From Stenotrophomonas sp. 610A2 (GTDB lineage: Bacteria; Pseudomonadota; Gammaproteobacteria; Xanthomonadales; Xanthomonadaceae): a stretch of 64,000 nt of DNA. Shown piece by piece: positions 24,914 to 34,966 of this stretch. A program made the position numbers and the translations under genes. Each line of letters opens with the position of its first letter. The first letter of the stretch is position 1. Under the pieces are notes generated by a model. It worked only from the letters and a program-made list of their open reading frames with translations, was not told the origin of the DNA and ran no database searches. Location of the stretch: assembly GCF_030549615.1 (NCBI RefSeq), contig NZ_CP130832.1, forward strand, positions 3,038,001 to 3,102,000, given 5' to 3'.

Positions 24914-27802
24914 TCACTGGAGACAGCCGACCTCCACCCGGTTGCGCCCCTCGCGTTTGCCGCGGTACAGCGCCAGATCGGCGCAGCTTACCAACGCCAT
25001 CGGATCTTCCTGAGCCACTGGAATGCAGACCGCCACCCCGACACTGATCGTCACCCGCTGACCAGCAGCACCGGTGACCTGCTCCACTGCACTGCGAAGC
25101 CGCTCGCCTCGCGCCATCGCCATCTGCTCATCGCAAGCCGGCAGGATCAGCACGAATTCCTCGCCGCCGTAGCGCGCGACCAGCTCTTCGGCACCCGTTA
25201 CCTGCGCGGCCAACGTCTGCGCTACACGGCGCAGCTGCAGGTCGCCGATGTGGTGGCCGTGGGTGTCGTTGAACTGTTTGAAGTGATCCACGTCGATCAT
25301 CATCACCGCCAGCGGCTCCTGTCGTACCGCGCAACGCTGCCAGGCACGCGGCAAGGCTTTCTCCATCGCGTGGCGGTTGGCGATGCCGGTGAGTCCGTCG
25401 GTGACGGCCAGCGCCGAAAGCCGTGAGTTGGCGCTCTGCAGCTCGGCAGTGCGCTCGTTGATCTTCTGCTCAAGCAGGCGGTTTTGTGCATTGATGGCGC
25501 GGGTGCGTAGCCGCACCACCGCGACCACGAACAATAGACCCGCCACGCCAAAGCCCACCCGAACCCAGGGCCGCTGGTACCAGAACGGTGCAACCTGCAG
25601 CGGGTAGCTCATCACCTCGGTAGGCGCGGCGCCCAGCACGCGCGCCTGCAGCTGGAAGTCGTAAGTGCCCGCAGGCAAGCGCTGGTAGGTCAGCTCGCGC
25701 CCAGCCGTCCATGGCGACCATTCGTCGTGATAGCCCGGCATCCGATAACGGAACTCGACTTCCGGCTCCATGCTCTGCACGCCGAAGCGCAGGGCCAAGC
25801 CCGCCCCGGCTGGCAAGTGCGGCGTTGTTTTTGGCAACAGAGGCAAAAGTACGGGCGGATGATTCGGACCTTGCAGCTCGATGCGATCCAACCGCGCCTG
25901 CGGCGGTGTCGCGATGGATTCGACCGCAGCGGGATCCAACTGCAACACGCTGTCACGGGTAACCACGCGCAGTTGCCCATCACCGTGCAGCCCCACCGTC
26001 ATGAAGCCTGGCACGCGGCTATCGCTGACCTGCTGCAGTTGGAACGTGGTCGCACCGGGCTTGCGCCACCACAGCTGTCGCGCCGTCCAGGCAAAACTGC
26101 CCTTGGCGTTATCCTCGCCTTCCAGCTCCATGGGTGTTTGCAATCCGGTGAGCACAGGCAACTCGGCCGCAACAAACCGGTCGCCCTGCAAACGGTGCAC
26201 CTGCTGTCCTGTGATGCCGTAAAGAACGCCGCCAATGCGGAGCAGTCGCACTCCGTGTCTTGCCACGTCGGGCAGCCCTTGCGCCGCGCCATAGCGCTGA
26301 TCGCTGAGCAACTGCCCACTGTCCGGATCAAAGCGCCAGCGATGCGCGCCGCCAACGGCGTCGCCGGCCCATACCTCGCCCGCTGCGGTCTCGTACACGC
26401 CATGGACGGGCTTGCCGTCGGTTTGCCATTGCGCGACCACCTGCCAGCGTCCGCTGCGTTGGCCAAGCACAATGATCCGGTTGCTGGCCATGGCAAACAT
26501 CAGCCCTGGGTCGAACGCCGAAGCCAACAACCTGCTGACGCTGTCACCCAAGGTCGCTGCCAGCAGCCGACGCGGCTGAGACTGCCCCGGGTCCAGCACC
26601 GACAGACCGTAACGATCACCGATCAGCAGACCCGCAGACGTACCCTCCAGCGCAAACGTCTCAAGATCCCGATGCGGCCATTGCTGTTGCGAGAACTCCG
26701 GCGTCGCCGCTGCCGAGGCCTGCGCACTCCACACTCCCATGCTTGCCACCCACAGGCGGCCGTCATACCAGGTGCTGTCGAAGATGCGTCCGTTCAGGCC
26801 ATGCAGACGCCCATAGCGCGTCCAGGGCAGCGACCAGCGCAGACGCGCGATGCCGTTCTCGCCCGAGATCCACACCGCACCCTCGCGGTCCTCCACCAGG
26901 TCGTGCATCTCACCCGCACACGCCGCAAAGCTGTCGAGCAGGCGCAGGCCGGGCGAGAAACGCATGATCGTGCCGTCGAAACTACCAATCGCGAAGCCGC
27001 CATCGGCAAGTGCGATGCCGGTGTAAGGCTCGTGCAGACGGAAGGCCGCATCAGCCTCCGTGTCGAGCTTGCGTACGTGCATGCCATCACTGAAATGGAA
27101 GCCATCGGCCGCGGCAAACAACAAGCCGCCACGGTACGGCCAGGCCGCGGGAATACGCAGCTTGGCGAGCGACTCCATGCCTTCGACCAGCACCATCGCC
27201 GCCTTGTCGACACGGTAGAGCCCTTGCCCCGGAACCCGGAAGAAGACCTCATCGCCGGCTACCAGCGGGCGCGTACGTGCGCCAGCGGGCAGCTGCATAC
27301 GCGTGGTGCTGCCGTCCTTCTCGAGTACAAACAAGGAGCCAGCGCTAACCGCGTGCACACCACGCGAGGTTTCCCCCAGCGAGAAGACCTCGACCGGCCC
27401 TTGCACCAGGCCCGCATTGGCCAAGCGCGGCAGCAGGTCAACGAATTTGTGGGTGCCATCCGCCTGCCGCAGCAAGCGCCCGAACACACCCGCGCCAGCA
27501 ACATGGATGCTGCCATCGCGCGCCAACATGATCGAGTACACCGGCGCTTCGCCAGACGCCTCCAGCAGCTCCCATACGCCACTGCGGAAGATCATCACGC
27601 CTTCGCCGCTGGCTGCGTACAGGTTGCCAGTGCGATCAACGACCACGCCAGGATAGGTTGGCGCGGCGGGCAACTGGCTGGCCCCGAACTGACGCAGCAG
27701 CGGCAAGCCATGCATTGTGGTGGTGGCGTGCGCCAATGGCAGCAGGCACGCCAGCAAGAAGACCATCAGCCCTTTACGGAACCACATTTGAACACTGTCC
27801 AT
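24914..27802 (-). CDS. Periplasmic two-component-type propeller / Y_Y_Y / GGDEF diguanylate cyclase
   Basis: 962-residue membrane sensor that probably makes cyclic di-GMP. Order: signal peptide (residues 8-26), a large periplasmic beta-propeller region (about 30-650, repeated units such as GVVVDRTGNLYAASGEGVMI and LVEDREGAVWISGENGIARL), a Y_Y_Y domain (FRYRMPGYHDEWSPW then YDFQLQAR), one membrane segment at 748-766, a short coiled coil and a C-terminal GGDEF domain with GGEEF at 879-883. The product-inhibition site upstream (expected R-x-x-D) reads G-A-E-E, so feedback binding is probably lost. The architecture resembles hybrid sensors for carbohydrates, but no ligand can be named. Confidence 0.92.
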   Translation of the reverse strand: MDSVQMWFRKGLMVFLLACLLPLAHATTTMHGLPLLRQFGASQLPAAPTYPGVVVDRTGNLYAASGEGVMIFRSGVWELLEASGEAPVYSIMLARDGSIHVAGAGVFGRLLRQADGTHKFVDLLPRLANAGLVQGPVEVFSLGETSRGVHAVSAGSLFVLEKDGSTTRMQLPAGARTRPLVAGDEVFFRVPGQGLYRVDKAAMVLVEGMESLAKLRIPAAWPYRGGLLFAAADGFHFSDGMHVRKLDTEADAAFRLHEPYTGIALADGGFAIGSFDGTIMRFSPGLRLLDSFAACAGEMHDLVEDREGAVWISGENGIARLRWSLPWTRYGRLHGLNGRIFDSTWYDGRLWVASMGVWSAQASAAATPEFSQQQWPHRDLETFALEGTSAGLLIGDRYGLSVLDPGQSQPRRLLAATLGDSVSRLLASAFDPGLMFAMASNRIIVLGQRSGRWQVVAQWQTDGKPVHGVYETAAGEVWAGDAVGGAHRWRFDPDSGQLLSDQRYGAAQGLPDVARHGVRLLRIGGVLYGITGQQVHRLQGDRFVAAELPVLTGLQTPMELEGEDNAKGSFAWTARQLWWRKPGATTFQLQQVSDSRVPGFMTVGLHGDGQLRVVTRDSVLQLDPAAVESIATPPQARLDRIELQGPNHPPVLLPLLPKTTPHLPAGAGLALRFGVQSMEPEVEFRYRMPGYHDEWSPWTAGRELTYQRLPAGTYDFQLQARVLGAAPTEVMSYPLQVAPFWYQRPWVRVGFGVAGLLFVVAVVRLRTRAINAQNRLLEQKINERTAELQSANSRLSALAVTDGLTGIANRHAMEKALPRAWQRCAVRQEPLAVMMIDVDHFKQFNDTHGHHIGDLQLRRVAQTLAAQVTGAEELVARYGGEEFVLILPACDEQMAMARGERLRSAVEQVTGAAGQRVTISVGVAVCIPVAQEDPMALVSCADLALYRGKREGRNRVEVGCLQ

Positions 27803-27843
27803 CTCGCCCCCCCGGCAAGATTGTGCACGTGCACCGTAACAGC

Positions 27844-28971
27844 TCAGTCCAGCAGTTTTTCGATCAGTTTCCGGTACAGGTCAGGCAGCGCTTCCAGGTC
27901 GGCCACGCGCACGTTCTCATCGACCTGGTGGATGCTGGCATTGACCGGCCCCACCTCGATGCATTGTGCGCCCAACGGGGCGATGAAGCGGGCATCGGAG
28001 GTACCACCGCCGGTGCTTTCTTCGGGCGCGGCACCGGCGAATTCAGCCAGCACTGCGCGGGCGACGCTGCGCAGGCGGCCTTCCGGCGTATAGAACGGCT
28101 CGCCGCTGCGATGCCAATGCAGGTCGTAGTCCAGGCCGTGACGATCCAACAGCGCACCGATCTCGGCCTCCAGCTTGTCGGCATTCCAATGCGGGTTGTA
28201 ACGCAGGTTGAACATCACCAGCAGCTCGCCCGGGATCACATTGTTGGCGCCGGTGCCGGCGTTGATGTTGGATATCTGCAGGCTGGTGGACGGGAAGCTT
28301 TCGTAGCCATCGTCCCAATGACGGGCAGTCAGCTCAGCCAATGCAGGTGCGGCCAGATGGATCGGGTTCTTCGCCTTGTCCGGATAGGCCACATGGCCCT
28401 GCACGCCCTTGATGCGCAGCTTGGCCGAGAGGCTGCCACGGCGGCCGACACGCAGCAGGTCGCCAAGCTTGGCCGTGGACGAAGGCTCACCGGTAATACA
28501 CCAGTCGATGCCCTGCCCGCGCTCCACAAACAGCTTGGCAACGTGGCGCACGCCATCGATGGCGTCGCCTTCTTCATCACTGGTCAGCAGCACCGCCAGC
28601 GTACCGGGGTGGTTCGGATGGGCAGCGACGAATTGTTCGGCGGCCACCACGAAGGCGGCAACACTGCCCTTCATGTCGGCAGTGCCGCGCCCGTACAGCA
28701 CGCCATCACGCACCTCCGGCTTGAACGGATCGCTGCTCCAGGTCTCGACCGGACCAGTCGGCACCACGTCGGTGTGGCCGAGCAGTACCAACACCGGCGC
28801 GCCGCTGCCGTGGGTGGCCCAGAGGTTGTCGACTTCGCCCAGGCGCAGGTGTTCGCAGTTGAAGCCTGCGGCGTTGAGGCGGCCTGCGATCAGCTGCTGG
28901 CAACCGGCGTCTTCCGGGGTTACCGAAGGGCGGGCGATCAGATCGCAGGTCAGGGCTAGTACGTCGTTCAT
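27844..28971 (-). CDS. dapE: Succinyl-diaminopimelate desuccinylase
   Basis: Zn-dependent M20 hydrolase that converts N-succinyl-L,L-diaminopimelate to L,L-diaminopimelate in lysine and peptidoglycan precursor synthesis. Metal-ligand blocks are visible: [41 protein letters not shown] and the C-terminal [20 protein letters not shown]. Length 375 residues is normal. It is the last of a leftward series glnD-dapD-(arsC-like)-dapE, so the succinylase branch steps DapD and DapE are encoded within 3 kb. Confidence 0.97.
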   Translation of the reverse strand: MNDVLALTCDLIARPSVTPEDAGCQQLIAGRLNAAGFNCEHLRLGEVDNLWATHGSGAPVLVLLGHTDVVPTGPVETWSSDPFKPEVRDGVLYGRGTADMKGSVAAFVVAAEQFVAAHPNHPGTLAVLLTSDEEGDAIDGVRHVAKLFVERGQGIDWCITGEPSSTAKLGDLLRVGRRGSLSAKLRIKGVQGHVAYPDKAKNPIHLAAPALAELTARHWDDGYESFPSTSLQISNINAGTGANNVIPGELLVMFNLRYNPHWNADKLEAEIGALLDRHGLDYDLHWHRSGEPFYTPEGRLRSVARAVLAEFAGAAPEESTGGGTSDARFIAPLGAQCIEVGPVNASIHQVDENVRVADLEALPDLYRKLIEKLLD

Positions 28972-28990
28972 GGCGGCCTTATGGATCGGT

Positions 28991-29014
28991 GGCTTCGCGG
29001 CTTGCGCCGCTCCT
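28991..29014. repeat. Single GCTTCGCGGCTTGCGCCGCTCCTGC repeat
   Basis: One degenerate, inverted-orientation copy of the GGAGCGGCGTAAGCCGCGAAG family between dapE and the ArsC-like gene. Confidence 0.6.
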
Positions 29015-29029
29015 GCATGTGGTGGTGGA

Positions 29030-29386
29030 TCAGGCGATGTTGAAGCGGGCCTTGAAGCCGTTGTCGCTGAAACCCTGGCTCAGGTTGCCGTCGTCGGTGA
29101 TCACCAGCGGGCGCTTGATCAACTGCGGGTATTCGCGCAGCAGCAACTTCCACTCGGCATCGGACTCGGGCGACTTGCGGTTGTCCGGCAGCTGCCGCCA
29201 GGTGGTCGAGGATTTGTTGATCATCGCCGCGAAGCCGCCGGCCTTGCCCGCCCATTCGAGCAGGGTTTCCGGGCTGGGCTTGTTGTCGCGGTAGTCGACG
29301 AAGGTGTAAGCGACGTTGAAGCGGTCCAGCCACTTGGTGGCTTTCTTGCAGGTGTCGCAGTTTTTAAGTCCGTAGATCGTGGTCAT
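29030..29386 (-). CDS. ArsC/Spx-like protein of the YffB family
   Basis: 118-residue thioredoxin-fold protein of the arsenate-reductase-like superfamily. The N-terminal strand leads into CDTCKK (Cys10, Cys13), and the conserved [11 protein letters not shown] segment closes the fold. Arsenate reduction is not established for this subgroup; E. coli YffB is reported as a glutathione-dependent thiol protein of unclear role and lies just upstream of dapE, as here. Its steady linkage with dapE suggests shared regulation rather than a shared reaction. Confidence 0.88.
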   Translation of the reverse strand: MTTIYGLKNCDTCKKATKWLDRFNVAYTFVDYRDNKPSPETLLEWAGKAGGFAAMINKSSTTWRQLPDNRKSPESDAEWKLLLREYPQLIKRPLVITDDGNLSQGFSDNGFKARFNIA

Positions 29387-29410
29387 GGTTTAAAGCTCGC
29401 GTTGATCTGC

Positions 29411-29557
29411 TCCCCTCTCCCGCTTGCGGGAGAGGGGCTGGGGGTGAGGGGAAGCTTCCAGCTAGCAATCAAAGCTTCCAACCCGCAGAGCCAGAGCGAA
29501 GCAAAAACTCCCCTCATCCGCCCTTCGGGCACCTTCTCCCGCAAGCGGGAGAAGGGA
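29411..29557. repeat. Long intergenic inverted repeat, second copy
   Basis: Starts TCCCCTCTCCCGC, contains GGGGTGAGGGGAAGCTTC and CTCCCCTCATCCGCCC, and ends GCGGGAGAAGGG, the same modules as 1233-1429. It fills the dapD to ArsC-like intergenic space. Confidence 0.78.
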
Positions 29558-29578
29558 ACAGCCTCGCTACCGGCTGGC

Positions 29579-30646
29579 TTAGTCCGCCAACCCACGCAGC
29601 AGATCATTGACGCTGGTCTTGCTGCGGGTCTTGGCGTCCACCTGCTTGACGATCACCGCGCAGTACAGCGAATGGGTGCCGTCCTTGGACGGCAACGAGC
29701 CGCTGACCACCACGCTGTACGGCGGCACATAGCCATACGTCACTTCGCCAGTGGCGCGGTTGTAGATACGGGTGCTCTGGCTCAGGAACACGCCCATGCC
29801 GATCACGCTGTGGTGGCCGACGACCACGCCTTCCACCACTTCCGAACGGGCACCGATGAAGCAATGGTCCTCGATGATGGTCGGGCTGGCCTGCAGCGGC
29901 TCCAACACACCACCGATGCCGGCACCGCCGGACAGGTGGCAGTGCTTGCCGATCTGCGCGCAGGAACCCACCGTGGCCCAGGTATCAACCATGGTGCCTT
30001 CGCCCACGTGTGCACCGATATTGGTGAAGCTCGGCATCAGCACCACGTCCTTGCCGAAGTGCGTACCGCGGCGGGCGATCGCACCTGGCACCACGCGCAC
30101 ACCTGCTGCGCGGAAGGCAGGTTCGTCGTAGCCCTCAAAGCGCGACTCGACCTTGTCCCAGAACGGTGCAGGGGCGCCATCCATCACCGCCATGTCGTTG
30201 ACACGGAAGTACAGCAGTACGGCCTTTTTCAGCCACTCGTTGACCTTCCAGCCGCCATTGCCATCGGGCTCTGCAACGCGGAACTCGCCGGACTCCAGGC
30301 CGTCGATGACGCGGTTTACCAGCGCACGGGTCGAGCCTTCGATCTCGTCCATGGTCAGCATGGTGCGGCGCTCGAATGCGCTTTCAATGCTGAACTTCAA
30401 CTCGGCCACGCCCGGTGCCGGCGGCTTGCGCAGGCTGCGCGGGCCTACCGACTGCGTCACCGGCTTGGTCGACTTCGGCTTGGCAGCAGCAACCTTCTTG
30501 ACCGCGGCCTTGACCGTCTTCGCAACAGGCTTGGCGGCCGGCTTGGTCGCTACCGCAGCTTTTTTCTTCGGCGCAGCCTTTGCAGGCGCTGCCTTCTTGG
30601 CGGTCTTCCTGGTCACGGTCTTCTTGGTTGCGGGCTTGCTTGCCAT
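29579..30646 (-). CDS. dapD: Tetrahydrodipicolinate N-succinyltransferase with histone-H1-like N-terminal tail
   Basis: Transfers succinyl from succinyl-CoA to tetrahydrodipicolinate, committing carbon to the succinylase lysine pathway. Residues from about 81 match E. coli DapD closely: [27 protein letters not shown], left-handed beta-helix hexapeptides ([40 protein letters not shown]) and [21 protein letters not shown]. Residues 1-79 are an unusual extension with 20 lysines and no acidic residue, rich in Ala, Pro, Thr and Val. The start is well supported: ATG overlaps the glnD stop as TGATG, with an AGGAGA site upstream. A GTG at codon 80 could give a tail-less form but has no clear ribosome-binding site. 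Confidence 0.95.
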   Translation of the reverse strand: MASKPATKKTVTRKTAKKAAPAKAAPKKKAAVATKPAAKPVAKTVKAAVKKVAAAKPKSTKPVTQSVGPRSLRKPPAPGVAELKFSIESAFERRTMLTMDEIEGSTRALVNRVIDGLESGEFRVAEPDGNGGWKVNEWLKKAVLLYFRVNDMAVMDGAPAPFWDKVESRFEGYDEPAFRAAGVRVVPGAIARRGTHFGKDVVLMPSFTNIGAHVGEGTMVDTWATVGSCAQIGKHCHLSGGAGIGGVLEPLQASPTIIEDHCFIGARSEVVEGVVVGHHSVIGMGVFLSQSTRIYNRATGEVTYGYVPPYSVVVSGSLPSKDGTHSLYCAVIVKQVDAKTRSKTSVNDLLRGLAD

Positions 30647-33285
30647 CAGTGGGGGTCTCCTGGCTTGTTGTCGGGATCCAGGCAGGCAAGCAATGCGTCA
30701 CGCAAGGCCTGCATGGAGGTTTCGGTAAGGGGGTGATCGTGGCGATCGGTAAGTTGGAATTGATCCTCGGCGCGTTCGCCAAAGGTAGCGATGCGTGCAT
30801 CCTGCACACGCAGGCGCTGGTCGCGCAGCACATGCGCTACATCGGCGAGCAGACCGGGGCGGTCCGGCGCTACCAGGTTCAAGACAGTCCTGTTTTCATG
30901 ACTGGAATCGAGAAACTCGATGCGCGGCGCGAAACGGAAGTGTTTGAGCTGACGCGGCATCACCCGCCGCGATGGGCGCAGGATCAGGATATTGCCGGCC
31001 AAGGCCTTGCGCAGCACGGTTTCCAGGCGCGCGGCATCGCCATCGGCAAAGCTGCCAGCAGGCGTCACTTCGAAGGTATCGAAGATGGTGTCGTCCGGGC
31101 CATCCAGCACGCGCGCACGGTGGATGCCGTAGCCGGCGCGATCCAGGGTCATCACGATGGCGGCGAACATGCCGTCGCGGTCCGGTGAATGCACGAAGAC
31201 TTCCAGCGCATCACTCTCGGGCGTGATTCGTCGAACCTTGACCAAGGTTCCGCCCTTGTGGACTTCCACCAACGACGCTGCCTGCCATACCAGCTGCTCG
31301 GGACGAAAACGCACGAAGCTCTCGTCGGGCATTGCCGCGAACTGGCGGTCGATCACCGCATCGTCATGGCCGAGCAGGCGCATCTGCTCGCGCACGTTGT
31401 CGCGCGCTTCCTGCACCCGTTCGGCTTCCGGCAGCGGATGCTCCAAGCCCTCGCGCAAGGCGCGGCGGGTAGCGAAATACAGGTCAGCCAGCAGCCGGTC
31501 CTTCCATGCATTCCACATCTTGGGGCTGGTGCCGGCGATGTCGGCACAGGTCAGCAGGTAGAGGTAATCGAGACGATCACGGTCGCCGACCAGGCCGGCA
31601 AAACGATGGGTCACATCGGGATCGGTGATGTCCTGCTTCTGCGCGGTCACCGACATGCGCAGGTGTTGCTCGACCAGCCACGCCACCAGCTCGGTGTCGG
31701 AGCTGCTCAGCCCGTGCAGACTGCAGAACTCGCGCGCATCCACCGCACCCAGTTCGGAGTGATCACCACCACGGCCCTTGGCAATGTCATGGAACAGGCC
31801 AGCCAACAACAGCAGCTCCGGCTTGCGCAGGCGCGGCCACACTTCATGGGCAATGGAGAAGCGCTCATCGGCGCGGCCGGAGGCAAACAAGGCCATGTTC
31901 CGCAACACCATCAAGGTGTGCTGGTCTACCGTGTAGACATGGAACAGGTCGAACTGCATGCGCCCGGATACTGCGGCAAATGCGGGAATCCACTGGCCCA
32001 ACACACCAAGACGCGCCATCCGTGCCAGCGTATCGACCGCTCGCGGGCCACGCAGCAAGGCCATGAACTGCTCGCGGACGTCTTCATCCACGGCGGTGTA
32101 GTCAGGGATCTCGTCCAGCATCTCGGCCAGACCGCGCGCAGTCATCGAGTGCAGGCCGCGCACATCGGAGGTACGTGCCCAGCAGGCGAACAGCGCGAAG
32201 ATGCTGCGGATATCACCATGCGGCCAGAACGGATCATCGGCGGACAGATAGCCGCGGCGCAGCGAAAAGCCCTCGCCTACCGGCTGCGGTGTCGCCTCAC
32301 CATCAAACTGTTCTTCAAAGCGTTGCAGCAGGCGGTCGCTGATGCGGCGGATCACCGTCGCACTGCGATAGAAGCCCTGCATCATTTTTTCCACGCCCAG
32401 GCTTTCGGCGTCGTCGCCAAAACCCATGCGCGCAGCCAAGGTCTTCTGGTAGTCGAAACGCAGCCGCTCTTCCGGACGCTGTGCAACCAGGTGCAGGCCA
32501 AAGCGCAACCGCGCCAATACCAGGCGCTCACGCTTCAGCGCGGCGGCCTCATCCAGGCCCAGATGGCCCAGCCCGACCAGCGCATCGATATTGCTGACAC
32601 CGAAGGCGCGCAGCGCCATCCAGCCCAGCGTATTGAGATCGCGCAGGCCACCGGGGCCGTCCTTGATATCCGGCTCCAGGTTGTCGGCGGTGTCGCCAAA
32701 GCGCTGGTGGCGCGCCAGCAGTTCCTCGCGCTTGGCCAGGAAGTATTCGCGCGGCGGCCATACCAGGCTCGGCGCGATCGCACGCGCCAGACCATGCTGG
32801 GCGGTCGCGTCGGCAACCAGCGGGCGTGCCTCGATCAAGGCAGTCAGTACGGTCTGGTCGGCAGCGGCTTGCACGCACTGGGTTGCCGAGCGCACCGCAT
32901 GGCTTGCCGGCAGACCGGCATCCCATAGCAGGGCGAACAGGCGCGCCAAAGCGGCTTCGTGGCGCTGCTGCACTTCGGTCTCGGCCAGTACCAGCAGGTC
33001 GATGTCCGAGCGCGGGAACAACTCGCCACGGCCATAGCCGCCGACCGCGAACAAGGCCAGCCCCGCACCTGCGGGTATGCAGCGCTGCCAGGCTTCGATG
33101 ATCAGCTGATCGACCGCACGCGCGCGCAGGCCGGGCAGACGTTCGACATTCTCGGTCTGCTCGAAGCGCTTGCCCAAGCGGGCATCGGTGTGGGCAAGTG
33201 ACTGCCGTGCATCGGCAGCCCATTGCGCGTCACCGGCAGAATCTGCCGGCGTGTCCAGACTCGGGCCCGCCGGCAGTGAGGTCAT
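30646..33285 (-). CDS. glnD: PII uridylyltransferase / uridylyl-removing enzyme
   Basis: Bifunctional nitrogen sensor that uridylylates PII proteins when glutamine is low and removes the group when it is high. Domains in order: nucleotidyltransferase with [19 protein letters not shown] (82-100), GlnD PII-uridylyltransferase linker, HD phosphohydrolase ([20 protein letters not shown]) and two C-terminal ACT domains for glutamine ([20 protein letters not shown] and [20 protein letters not shown]). 879 residues. Its start overlaps the map stop (ATGA) and its stop overlaps the dapD start (TGATG), so map-glnD-dapD are translationally coupled. Confidence 0.97.
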   Translation of the reverse strand: MTSLPAGPSLDTPADSAGDAQWAADARQSLAHTDARLGKRFEQTENVERLPGLRARAVDQLIIEAWQRCIPAGAGLALFAVGGYGRGELFPRSDIDLLVLAETEVQQRHEAALARLFALLWDAGLPASHAVRSATQCVQAAADQTVLTALIEARPLVADATAQHGLARAIAPSLVWPPREYFLAKREELLARHQRFGDTADNLEPDIKDGPGGLRDLNTLGWMALRAFGVSNIDALVGLGHLGLDEAAALKRERLVLARLRFGLHLVAQRPEERLRFDYQKTLAARMGFGDDAESLGVEKMMQGFYRSATVIRRISDRLLQRFEEQFDGEATPQPVGEGFSLRRGYLSADDPFWPHGDIRSIFALFACWARTSDVRGLHSMTARGLAEMLDEIPDYTAVDEDVREQFMALLRGPRAVDTLARMARLGVLGQWIPAFAAVSGRMQFDLFHVYTVDQHTLMVLRNMALFASGRADERFSIAHEVWPRLRKPELLLLAGLFHDIAKGRGGDHSELGAVDAREFCSLHGLSSSDTELVAWLVEQHLRMSVTAQKQDITDPDVTHRFAGLVGDRDRLDYLYLLTCADIAGTSPKMWNAWKDRLLADLYFATRRALREGLEHPLPEAERVQEARDNVREQMRLLGHDDAVIDRQFAAMPDESFVRFRPEQLVWQAASLVEVHKGGTLVKVRRITPESDALEVFVHSPDRDGMFAAIVMTLDRAGYGIHRARVLDGPDDTIFDTFEVTPAGSFADGDAARLETVLRKALAGNILILRPSRRVMPRQLKHFRFAPRIEFLDSSHENRTVLNLVAPDRPGLLADVAHVLRDQRLRVQDARIATFGERAEDQFQLTDRHDHPLTETSMQALRDALLACLDPDNKPGDPH

Positions 33286-34058
33286 GCCTGCGCGGTTTCG
33301 GCCGGTGACAGCGTCAGCACTTCAACGCCGTCCTCGGTCACCACAATGGTGTGTTCCCACTGTGCCGAGAGCTTGCGGTCCTTGGTCACCACGGTCCAGC
33401 CATCCGGCAGCACCTTGGTGTAACGGGTGCCTTCATTGATCATCGGCTCGATGGTGAAGGTCATGCCCTGCTTGAGCACCAGGCCCTGGCCCGGACGACC
33501 GTAATGCAGCACCTGCGGCTCGTCGTGGTAGACCTTGCCGATGCCGTGGCCGCAGTACTCACGCACCACGCTGAAACGCTCGCCTTCGGCGAACTCCTGG
33601 ATCGCATGGCCCACATCGCCCAGCGTCGCGCCCGGCTTGACCGCACGGATACCGCGCCACATGGCTTCCTTGGTGGTTTCCACCAGGCGCTTGGCCATCA
33701 CCGACGGCGTGCCGACGTAGTACATGCGGCTGGTATCACCGTGCCAGCCATCCTTGATGACGGTCACGTCGATGTTGACGATGTCGCCATCCTTGAGCAC
33801 CTTGGCTTCGCTGGGAATGCCGTGGCAGATGACGTTGTTGACCGAGGTGCACACGGTCTTGGGGAATCCGCGGTAGCCCACATTGGCCGGAATGGTGCCC
33901 TGCACATTGACGATGTGGTCGTTGCAGATGCGATCCAGCTCCTCGGTGGTGACACCGGGCTTGACGTGCGGGGTGATGATGTCGAGCACCTCAGCCGCCA
34001 GACGGCCGGCGATGCGCATCTTCTCGATTTCTTCGGGGGTTTTCAGTTGGATTGCCAT
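33282..34058 (-). CDS. map: Type I methionine aminopeptidase
   Basis: Removes the initiator Met from nascent proteins whose second residue is small. 258 residues; metal ligands lie in NIDVTVIKDGWHGDTSRMYY, in YCGHGIGKVYHDEPQVLHYG and in TFTIEPMINEGTRY with a final SAQWEHTIVVTEDG. The start giving MAIQLKTPEEIEKM is preferred to an ATG six codons upstream because it is the family N-terminus. The candidate promoter's -10 lies only 6 bp from this ATG, so the mRNA may be nearly leaderless. In E. coli map is divergent from rpsB; here two pilus operons lie between them. Confidence 0.96.
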   Translation of the reverse strand: MAIQLKTPEEIEKMRIAGRLAAEVLDIITPHVKPGVTTEELDRICNDHIVNVQGTIPANVGYRGFPKTVCTSVNNVICHGIPSEAKVLKDGDIVNIDVTVIKDGWHGDTSRMYYVGTPSVMAKRLVETTKEAMWRGIRAVKPGATLGDVGHAIQEFAEGERFSVVREYCGHGIGKVYHDEPQVLHYGRPGQGLVLKQGMTFTIEPMINEGTRYTKVLPDGWTVVTKDRKLSAQWEHTIVVTEDGVEVLTLSPAETAQA

Positions 34059-34064
34059 GTGTCG

Positions 34065-34093
34065 ATTATCCCCCATTTGGGCTATTTCGCTAA
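34065..34093 (-). promoter_or_regulatory. Candidate promoter of map-glnD-dapD
   Basis: Read leftward: -35 TTAGCG (34093-34088), 17-bp spacer, -10 GATAAT (34070-34065). With the usual 7-bp distance, transcription would begin at or next to the map ATG, giving a leaderless or near-leaderless message. Confidence 0.55.
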
Positions 34094-34440
34094 GTATTTC
34101 ACATTAATGAACGCGGAATCGGCCGCTGAGCGACTCCCTGAGCCGCATGCTCTGGCCTGCCGCGACCGGCCCAGCAGCGACCGACCCGGCCCGCACCCAA
34201 GTCGCCCCTCCATACCCATGCGAATCGTCCTATCGAACCCCGGAAGCGGCGCTGAAACCCTGTCAAATCAGCGCTGAAATCGCGCACGCGCATCACAGAA
34301 ATTCGGCGCTTGGGACATATCTCATACCCTCGCCATCCCCCCTGGGAACAGACTCGATCCGCACCTGCCACAGCGTGCCAGACCAATGAAAGGGGCTGGA
34401 CGACGCAGGACAGGCGCGCTGTCTCTTTCCAAGGATCGCC
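34094..34440. other. Regulatory gap before pilus operon 1, no gene seen
   Basis: About 350 bp without a supportable gene. It must hold the promoter of the first pilus operon. A short hairpin (GACAG-GCGCG-CTGTC, about 34411-34425) and an AAGGA ribosome-binding site sit just before the pilin ATG. No clear -35/-10 pair stands out. This is one junction of the pilus genes with the essential gene run. Confidence 0.5.
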
Positions 34441-34953
34441 ATGAAGCTCCGCAACGTCCCCCTGTTCGCCTGTATCGCCATCGCTGCCACAACCGGCGCC
34501 GCCCACGCAGCGACAGACACCACGCAGTTCCAGGTCAAGATCACCATTTCCGAGTCCTGTGACGTGCATACCGTCAATGCCACGGACATCGATTTTGGTA
34601 CCCATGTCCGCTCCACCACCGCCACACCAATCGACAACCAGGGCGCGCTGCAGCTCAACTGCAGCCGCGGTACGCCTTACCAGATCGCGCTCGACCCTGG
34701 CCTCAACTCCAGCAGCCCCACGGCAGCGGCCGACAACCGTCGCATGACCAGTGTTGACGGCGGCGTGGTGCCTTATGGCCTTTACCGTGATGCGGCGCGC
34801 ACCCAGTTCTGGGGCCGGGTGATCGGCACCAACACCGTGGGCGGCACCGGATCCGCCGCCCAACAGTCGATCCCGGTCTATGGCCGCGTGCCGGCCACCG
34901 ACGTGGCCGCAGGCGTGTACCTGGACACCATCACCGCCACCGTCACCTACTGA
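34441..34953 (+). CDS. Spore-coat-U (SCPU) domain pilin, operon 1
   Basis: 170-residue exported pilin of the archaic chaperone-usher class (as CsuA/B of Acinetobacter). Signal peptide to about residue 23 (ATTGAAHA). The mature N-terminus TDTTQFQVKITISESC has the alternating hydrophobic pattern of a donor strand. The SCPU core shows IDFGTH, LNCSRGTPYQIALDPG, PYGLYRDAARTQFWG and IPVYGRVPA and ends DTITATVTY. The conserved cysteine pair is present (ESC and LNC). It is probably the major shaft subunit; it is first in a pilin-chaperone-usher-tip operon. Confidence 0.9.
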   Translation: MKLRNVPLFACIAIAATTGAAHAATDTTQFQVKITISESCDVHTVNATDIDFGTHVRSTTATPIDNQGALQLNCSRGTPYQIALDPGLNSSSPTAAADNRRMTSVDGGVVPYGLYRDAARTQFWGRVIGTNTVGGTGSAAQQSIPVYGRVPATDVAAGVYLDTITATVTY

Positions 34954-34966
34954 ACAGGCCAGTCGC

